From positions 1 to 9,991 of the forward strand of contig CAIUHY010000005.1 of the NCBI GenBank assembly GCA_903899145.1: 9,991 bases of DNA, given 5' to 3'. The notes under the pieces were generated by a model. It searched no databases, was not told where the DNA came from, and was given only the letters and a program-made list of their open reading frames with translations. Position 1 is the first letter of the stretch. Every line of letters begins with the position of its first letter. Below, one piece after another: positions 5,503-9,991 of this stretch. This DNA comes from an uncultured Actinomycetes bacterium (lineage in GTDB: Bacteria; Actinomycetota; Actinomycetes; Nanopelagicales; Nanopelagicaceae). Both the position numbers and the translations under genes were made by a program.

Positions 5503-7013
5503 TGAACCAACGTTGCCATTGTGTTCACAAGATTAAGTAACAAGTTTGGATAGATACCTAATACCAAGGTCATCACTGCGCAGATACCAATTGCAATACG
5601 TGTCATGACCGATGGAATAACAACAGAAACACCATCTGTTGGCGCTTCTTGGAAGAAGAGTATAAGAACAACGCGTAAATAAAAGAAGAGCGCAATTGCA
5701 CTGGAGAGTACACCGACCACGACAATAGCGATATTGCCTGATTGATAGGCAGCTGTAAAGATCGAGAACTTACTTATAAATCCACTCGTCATTGGGACGC
5801 CGCCAAAGCTCAAGAGAAAAAGCGCCATAGCAACAGATACCAGCGGTGACTTCTTTGCCAGCCCTGCCCACTTAGAAAGATCAGTAACTTCACCCGATGA
5901 ATCTCGAACCAACGTCACAATTCCAAATGCGCCCACTGTGGTAAAACCATATGCAACGAGATAAAACATAGATGCAGCTAAGCCTGCTTTGTTAAGCGCA
6001 ACAACGCCTGCTAGCAAGAAACCTGCGTGGGTAATAGATGAGTATGCGAGCGTGCGCTTGATATCACGCTGTGTCATCGCCGCAATTGATCCAAGAACCA
6101 TTGTGATGATTGCAATCGTTGTGAGAAATGGCTTCCATTGCAATTGCATCAAGAAAAATGCGCCGTAGAAGATTCTTAGTAGCGCGCCAAATGCAGCAAT
6201 CTTTGTGCAGGCTGCCATAAATCCTGTGATCGGTGTTGGTGCTCCTTGATAAACATCTGGAGTCCATGAATGGAATGGGACAGCTCCGACTTTAAAGAGC
6301 AGACCAATGGTGAGAAAAACCATTCCGATATATAAAAAGACAGGGCTTCCTGCGGAGAAAATATTTGCCGTTCCGACATCTGTCAGCGACAACGTGCCGC
6401 TGTATCCATAGAGGAATGCAATGCCAAAGAGGAAGAACGCAGAAGAATATGCACCGAGCAAGAAGTACTTCAGGGCAGCTTCTTGGGACATCAACCTACG
6501 GCGACGAGATAGGCCAGTCATAATGTAAAGAGGCAGCGAGAGCACTTCAAGTGCAACAAAGAGTGTGATGAAATCTGATGCGACAGGGAAAAGCATCATT
6601 CCTGCAACAGCAAAGAGAGTAAGTGGAAATACCTCAGTAGTTCTAATTCCAGATGAGATAGCTACTGCCTCTTCCTCTGAACCAGGTAGAGCTGAAGCAG
6701 CTGGCGCAAAGTGATCATTATCGGCAATCAGCAATACTGCAAGGAAAGCTAAAACAAGAATTGCGCCTTGCACGAAGATGCCAAAGCCATCTGTTGCAAC
6801 TGAACCAACTGCTGCGGTCGCTGACATATCGTTTTTTACATGCAGTAACCATGCAAATGAAATAACTAATGTTCCAAGAGTAAGAGTGACTTGTACTGGC
6901 CCACGTTGTCTTTTACCTAAGAATGCTTCGACTAGGACACCTAGCAGGGCTCCACCTAGAACAATAAGAATTGGAGCAAGCTGGGCATAGTTAAGCGTTG
7001 GCATCGTAAACAT
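5499..7013 (-). CDS. nuoN: NADH-quinone oxidoreductase (complex I) subunit N
   Basis: One of the three antiporter-like membrane subunits of proton-pumping complex I, 504 residues with about 14 transmembrane helices. The conserved charged residues of the proton channel are present: Glu156 in ALEVLSLPLY, Lys182 in ALKYFLLGA, Lys241 in FKVGAVPFHSW and Lys271 in ACTKIAAFG. The HSWTPDVYQGAPTPITGFM block (248-266) is diagnostic of NuoN as against L and M. A loop of about 25 charged or small residues (100-125) between helices is longer than usual by eye. The ATG overlaps the nuoM stop by one base (TAATG at 7015-7011), with AGGT five bases upstream. Another ATG three codons later is a possible start. 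It is the last gene of the cluster; its stop overlaps that of the converging hydrolase and no terminator hairpin is visible. Confidence 0.97.
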   Translation of the reverse strand: MFTMPTLNYAQLAPILIVLGGALLGVLVEAFLGKRQRGPVQVTLTLGTLVISFAWLLHVKNDMSATAAVGSVATDGFGIFVQGAILVLAFLAVLLIADNDHFAPAASALPGSEEEAVAISSGIRTTEVFPLTLFAVAGMMLFPVASDFITLFVALEVLSLPLYIMTGLSRRRRLMSQEAALKYFLLGAYSSAFFLFGIAFLYGYSGTLSLTDVGTANIFSAGSPVFLYIGMVFLTIGLLFKVGAVPFHSWTPDVYQGAPTPITGFMAACTKIAAFGALLRIFYGAFFLMQLQWKPFLTTIAIITMVLGSIAAMTQRDIKRTLAYSSITHAGFLLAGVVALNKAGLAASMFYLVAYGFTTVGAFGIVTLVRDSSGEVTDLSKWAGLAKKSPLVSVAMALFLLSFGGVPMTSGFISKFSIFTAAYQSGNIAIVVVGVLSSAIALFFYLRVVLILFFQEAPTDGVSVVIPSVMTRIAIGICAVMTLVLGIYPNLLLNLVNTMATLVH

Positions 7014-8518
7014 TATTTACCTGCCAATACATGTGGATCTATCACATTCATCTGCGCCATGACAGATGTCGTAGAAGGATTAATGACATGTAGCGCTGGC
7101 TTTGGATAGAAACCAAGGATGACAAGAGCGGCAATAACAGGAGCAATAGCGATCTTCTCCCGAAGATTAAGATCGACCATAGATTCATTTCCACTCTTCA
7201 GAGGTCCGTGCAAGGTGCGCTGTACCAAGATCAATATATAAAGCGCTGCTAAGACAATTCCCAAAGTGCCAATAATTGCTGCAACTGGATACCTGGTAAA
7301 GGTTCCAAGAAGAACTAGGAATTCACTGACAAAACTTGAGAGGCCTGGTAAGGCAAGTGCTGATAAACCTGCAATGAAGAACGTCCACGCCATCACCGGA
7401 GTGATGCGTTGCAAGCCACCAAAATCATCAATTGCAGCTGACTTGCGCCGAGAGATCATCCAACCGCCAACAAGGAAGAGGGCAGCGGTGGAGAAACCGT
7501 GGTTGACCATATAGAAAGTTGCCCCAGTTAATCCTTGAGAAGTATAAGCAAAGATGCCAAGGGTAATAAATCCAAAGTGAGAGATAGATGTGAATGCAAT
7601 CAATGAACTTAAGTTCTTCTGCCCAATAGCAAGAAACGCTCCATAAATAATTGAGATTACAGAAAGAACAATGATGTATGGAGCAAAGGTCTTTGTTGCA
7701 TCTGGGAAAAGTGTGAGACAAAAACGGATCATTCCGTATGTGCCGACTTTATCTAGAACACCTAGGAGCAAGATAGATGTACCTGGTGTTGCAGCCTTTG
7801 CTGCTCCAGGAAGCCATGTATGAAATGGCCAGAGTGGAGCTTTAATAGCAAAAGCAATAAAGAATCCTAAGAAGAGCCAATTTTGCGTTGCGTGATCAAT
7901 TGTCAGGTGAGATAAGGCAGTAACATCAAATGAACCAATGGCTTGCTCGGCAGAGATAATGTAAATTCCAATAACAGCAGCGAGCATGAGTAGCCCACCA
8001 AAGAGACTGTAGAGCAAGAACTTCAGGGCAGCCGCAGCACGCTCACCTGTTCCAAATCCGCCAATAAGGAAGTACACCGGAACTAACATCGCTTCAAAGA
8101 TCACATAGAACAAGAAAACATCTGTCGCCGCAAAGACACCGATCATGAAGGTCTCTAGAACCAAGATCAACATATAGAAGGTCTTCACACTCCAGCGTCC
8201 GCCTTCAGATTCATTCCACCCGCCAAGGACAACAATTGGAACAAGAACCGTAGTTAAAAGAATCAATACCAGTGCTAAACCATCAATGCCTAGAGCGTAA
8301 TTAATATGAAAACTAGATACCCATGGATGAGATGTCACATAGGAAAAACCGGATGCTGGCGACTTATATTTCAGAGCCATCACAAAGGAGAGCAGCATGG
8401 TGATGATAGAGATGCCCAGCGCAACAATCTTGATCTGATATGTATTTGTCTTTGGCATAAATGCCAATGCCACAACACCAAGAAGTGGGAAGAGTGTGAC
8501 TATGGAGAGAATGTTCAT
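7013..8518 (-). CDS. nuoM: NADH-quinone oxidoreductase (complex I) subunit M
   Basis: The middle antiporter-like pumping subunit of complex I, 501 residues and about 14 transmembrane helices. Glu142 in FEAMLVPVYFLIGGFG, Lys226 in AIKAPLWPFHTWLP and Lys257 in VLDKVGTYG correspond to the conserved channel residues. The ATG at 8518 overlaps the nuoL stop in the common ATGA arrangement (4 bases), with GGTGAT six bases upstream. A GTG at 8533 would add five residues inside nuoL but lacks such support. The broken-helix motif usually written WLPDA reads WLPGA here (residues 235-239), and the segment continues AKAATPGTS. Replacement of this Asp is unusual. Reading frame and other landmarks are intact, so the protein appears functional. 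It lies between nuoL and nuoN with no intergenic space. Confidence 0.97.
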   Translation of the reverse strand: MNILSIVTLFPLLGVVALAFMPKTNTYQIKIVALGISIITMLLSFVMALKYKSPASGFSYVTSHPWVSSFHINYALGIDGLALVLILLTTVLVPIVVLGGWNESEGGRWSVKTFYMLILVLETFMIGVFAATDVFLFYVIFEAMLVPVYFLIGGFGTGERAAAALKFLLYSLFGGLLMLAAVIGIYIISAEQAIGSFDVTALSHLTIDHATQNWLFLGFFIAFAIKAPLWPFHTWLPGAAKAATPGTSILLLGVLDKVGTYGMIRFCLTLFPDATKTFAPYIIVLSVISIIYGAFLAIGQKNLSSLIAFTSISHFGFITLGIFAYTSQGLTGATFYMVNHGFSTAALFLVGGWMISRRKSAAIDDFGGLQRITPVMAWTFFIAGLSALALPGLSSFVSEFLVLLGTFTRYPVAAIIGTLGIVLAALYILILVQRTLHGPLKSGNESMVDLNLREKIAIAPVIAALVILGFYPKPALHVINPSTTSVMAQMNVIDPHVLAGK

Positions 8519-9991
8519 GCGCCGATCACCCACACTGCAATAACAGTAAGGACTACTCCTGCAAGCATGAGGAGCGCGTAACTACGCACAAAACCATTTT
8601 GAACTTTACGTAGCGCATCAGAAGTTACGCTCAAGAAATCTCCAACAAATCTCACAAAGCCATCAATTACACGATCATCAGTCGTTACTAAACCAGAAGT
8701 TAATAACTTACCTGGAACAACAAGCGCTTTATCGTTAAGAACATCTTGATAGAGATCCTTACGTGCTGCCTTTGTGAAGACCGAAACATCCTCTGGAGCA
8801 AGATCACTGACGCTGCGATATTTGGTAATCGCAAAAAGAGCTCCTACGATAACCGCGCCTAAAGCTAAGAGTGAAACAGTGAGGGCAGGCATAAGTGGTT
8901 TTGCTTCTTCCACCCTCTGTGAATTCACAACAGGCTGCAACCAATGAACAAGTGCACTTCCATAACTAAGTAAGAATCCTGATGCAACTGATCCAACAGC
9001 AAGGAGAATCATAGGAAGAGTCATGAGCAGCGGACTCTCATGAGGATGAGATCCTGCCTTCCATCTCTTTGCACCAATAAATGTCATGACCATGACGCGA
9101 GTCATATAGAAAGCGGTAATTGCTGCGCCAAGAAGTGCTGCCCCGCCTAACAAGATTCCTTTAGTTCCTCCAGCATTAAATGCCGTCTCAATAATCTTGT
9201 CTTTTGAGTAGAAGCCCGCAAATGGAGGAACGCCTAATATCGCTAAATAACCCAAACCAAATGTCACTGTAGTAATCGGCATGAGCTTTGCTAAGCCACC
9301 GTACTTGCGCATATTCACTTCATCATCCATGCCGTGCATGACAGATCCTGCTCCAAGGAACATTCCTGCCTTAAAGAAACCATGGGTGAGTAGGTGCAGG
9401 ATTGCAAAGGCATAACCCACAGGACCAAGTCCTGTTGCAAGAATCATGTAACCAATTTGGGACATGGTCGATGCTGCGAGTGCTTTCTTAATATCATCTT
9501 TAGCAGTACCAATAATCGCACCAAAGAGAAGCGTTATCGCTCCAACGATTACTACAAGCAAACGCGCAGTCGATGAGGCATCAAAGATAAAGTTTGAACG
9601 GTTAATCAAATAAACACCGGCGGTCACCATTGTTGCAGCGTGGATCAAAGCTGAAACAGGTGTTGGACCTGCCATCGCATCGCCAAGCCATGATTGCAAT
9701 GGGAACTGAGCAGACTTACCGCACGCAGCAAGTAAGAGCATTGCGCCAATGCCAACAAGTGCAGCACTTGATGCACCATGTGCACCAGCCTTTACACCAG
9801 CAAATGAAACAGTTCCAAATTGTGCAAAACAGATCATGATGGCAAGGGACAAGCCCAGATCGCCCACACGGTTTGCTACAAATGCTTTCTTAGAGGCAAC
9901 TGCGTAGGTTGGATTGTGATTCCAGAAACCAATAAGTAGGTATGAAGCTAAGCCCACACCTTCCCATCCAACATAAAGATTCAAATATGAA
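8515..9991 (-). CDS. nuoL: NADH-quinone oxidoreductase (complex I) subunit L, 5' end outside window
   Basis: The distal antiporter-like pumping subunit of complex I. About 491 of the usual 610-650 residues lie in the window, with the N-terminal 120-150 cut off by the right edge. Just inside the edge is LYVGWEGVGLASYLLIGFW, with the conserved channel Glu. Then come CGKSAQFPLQSWLGDAMAGPTPVSALIHAATMVTAGVYLI, which is the strongest family signature, HLLTHGFFKAGMFLGAGSVMHG, and PPFAGFYSKDKI. The long C-terminal stretch (residues about 370-470 of the visible part, before the last helix) matches the lateral amphipathic helix that braces NuoM and NuoN, and is followed by a final membrane helix ending WVIGA. 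A TTG at 9984 is an internal Leu codon and not a start, because the frame stays open to the edge. Its stop overlaps the nuoM start. Confidence 0.97.
   Translation of the reverse strand, partial: SYLNLYVGWEGVGLASYLLIGFWNHNPTYAVASKKAFVANRVGDLGLSLAIMICFAQFGTVSFAGVKAGAHGASSAALVGIGAMLLLAACGKSAQFPLQSWLGDAMAGPTPVSALIHAATMVTAGVYLINRSNFIFDASSTARLLVVIVGAITLLFGAIIGTAKDDIKKALAASTMSQIGYMILATGLGPVGYAFAILHLLTHGFFKAGMFLGAGSVMHGMDDEVNMRKYGGLAKLMPITTVTFGLGYLAILGVPPFAGFYSKDKIIETAFNAGGTKGILLGGAALLGAAITAFYMTRVMVMTFIGAKRWKAGSHPHESPLLMTLPMILLAVGSVASGFLLSYGSALVHWLQPVVNSQRVEEAKPLMPALTVSLLALGAVIVGALFAITKYRSVSDLAPEDVSVFTKAARKDLYQDVLNDKALVVPGKLLTSGLVTTDDRVIDGFVRFVGDFLSVTSDALRKVQNGFVRSYALLMLAGVVLTVIAVWVIGA

Noticed and set aside
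8519..8533. GTG at 8533 as the nuoM start
   Set aside because: It would lie deep inside nuoL; the ATGA overlap at 8518-8515 with GGTGAT six bases upstream is the more usual arrangement.
9982..9984. TTG at 9984 as the nuoL start
   Set aside because: The frame continues to the window edge with NuoL-like residues, and the preceding membrane helices must lie upstream.

Overview
The window reads as a stretch of core chromosome from a low-GC member of the Actinobacteria (Actinomycetota). The clearest pointer is a small DUF3263 protein, a family known almost only from that phylum. The GroEL sequence and its CIRCE operator also fit. Base composition looks to be in the mid-40s % GC by eye, which would suit small-genome freshwater lineages such as the acI group (Nanopelagicales). 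That placement is an inference and was not tested. Genes are tightly packed, many lack a clear Shine-Dalgarno site, and I see no RNA genes, mobile elements, CRISPR arrays or long repeats.

Left part (1-1831). The first 903 bases hold the N-terminal 301 residues of a stand-alone groEL on the minus strand. It has a strong ribosome binding site, a slightly degenerate CIRCE operator and a plausible promoter; no groES precedes it. Upstream, on the plus strand, two small overlapping ORFs encode a likely secreted Ser/Thr/Gln-rich peptide and a 45-residue single-span membrane peptide, both unrecognised. They face the minus-strand DUF3263 gene with only 9 bases between stop codons.

Middle (1832-5502). 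A minus-strand SDR oxidoreductase fused to a DUF2867 domain is divergent from a plus-strand type II NADH dehydrogenase (NDH-2). The shared 56-base intergenic region appears to carry overlapping -10 elements. An alpha/beta hydrolase with an intact catalytic triad follows NDH-2 after 6 bases, so the two are probably one transcript.

Right part (5499-9991). The distal end of a complex I operon lies on the minus strand in the order nuoL (5' end outside the window), nuoM, nuoN. Its three proton-pumping antiporter-like subunits are joined by stop/start overlaps of 4 and 1 bases. nuoN ends tail-to-tail with the hydrolase, and the two stop codons overlap by 4 bases.

Taken together, the cell has both a proton-pumping NADH dehydrogenase (complex I) and a non-pumping one (NDH-2), encoded side by side and facing each other. 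Both feed electrons from NADH into the quinone pool. The chaperonin locus is separate and heat-shock regulated. I found no convincing novel defence or mobile system. The most open questions are the two small ORFs, the unusual residue in NuoM, and the purpose of the hydrolase next to NDH-2.
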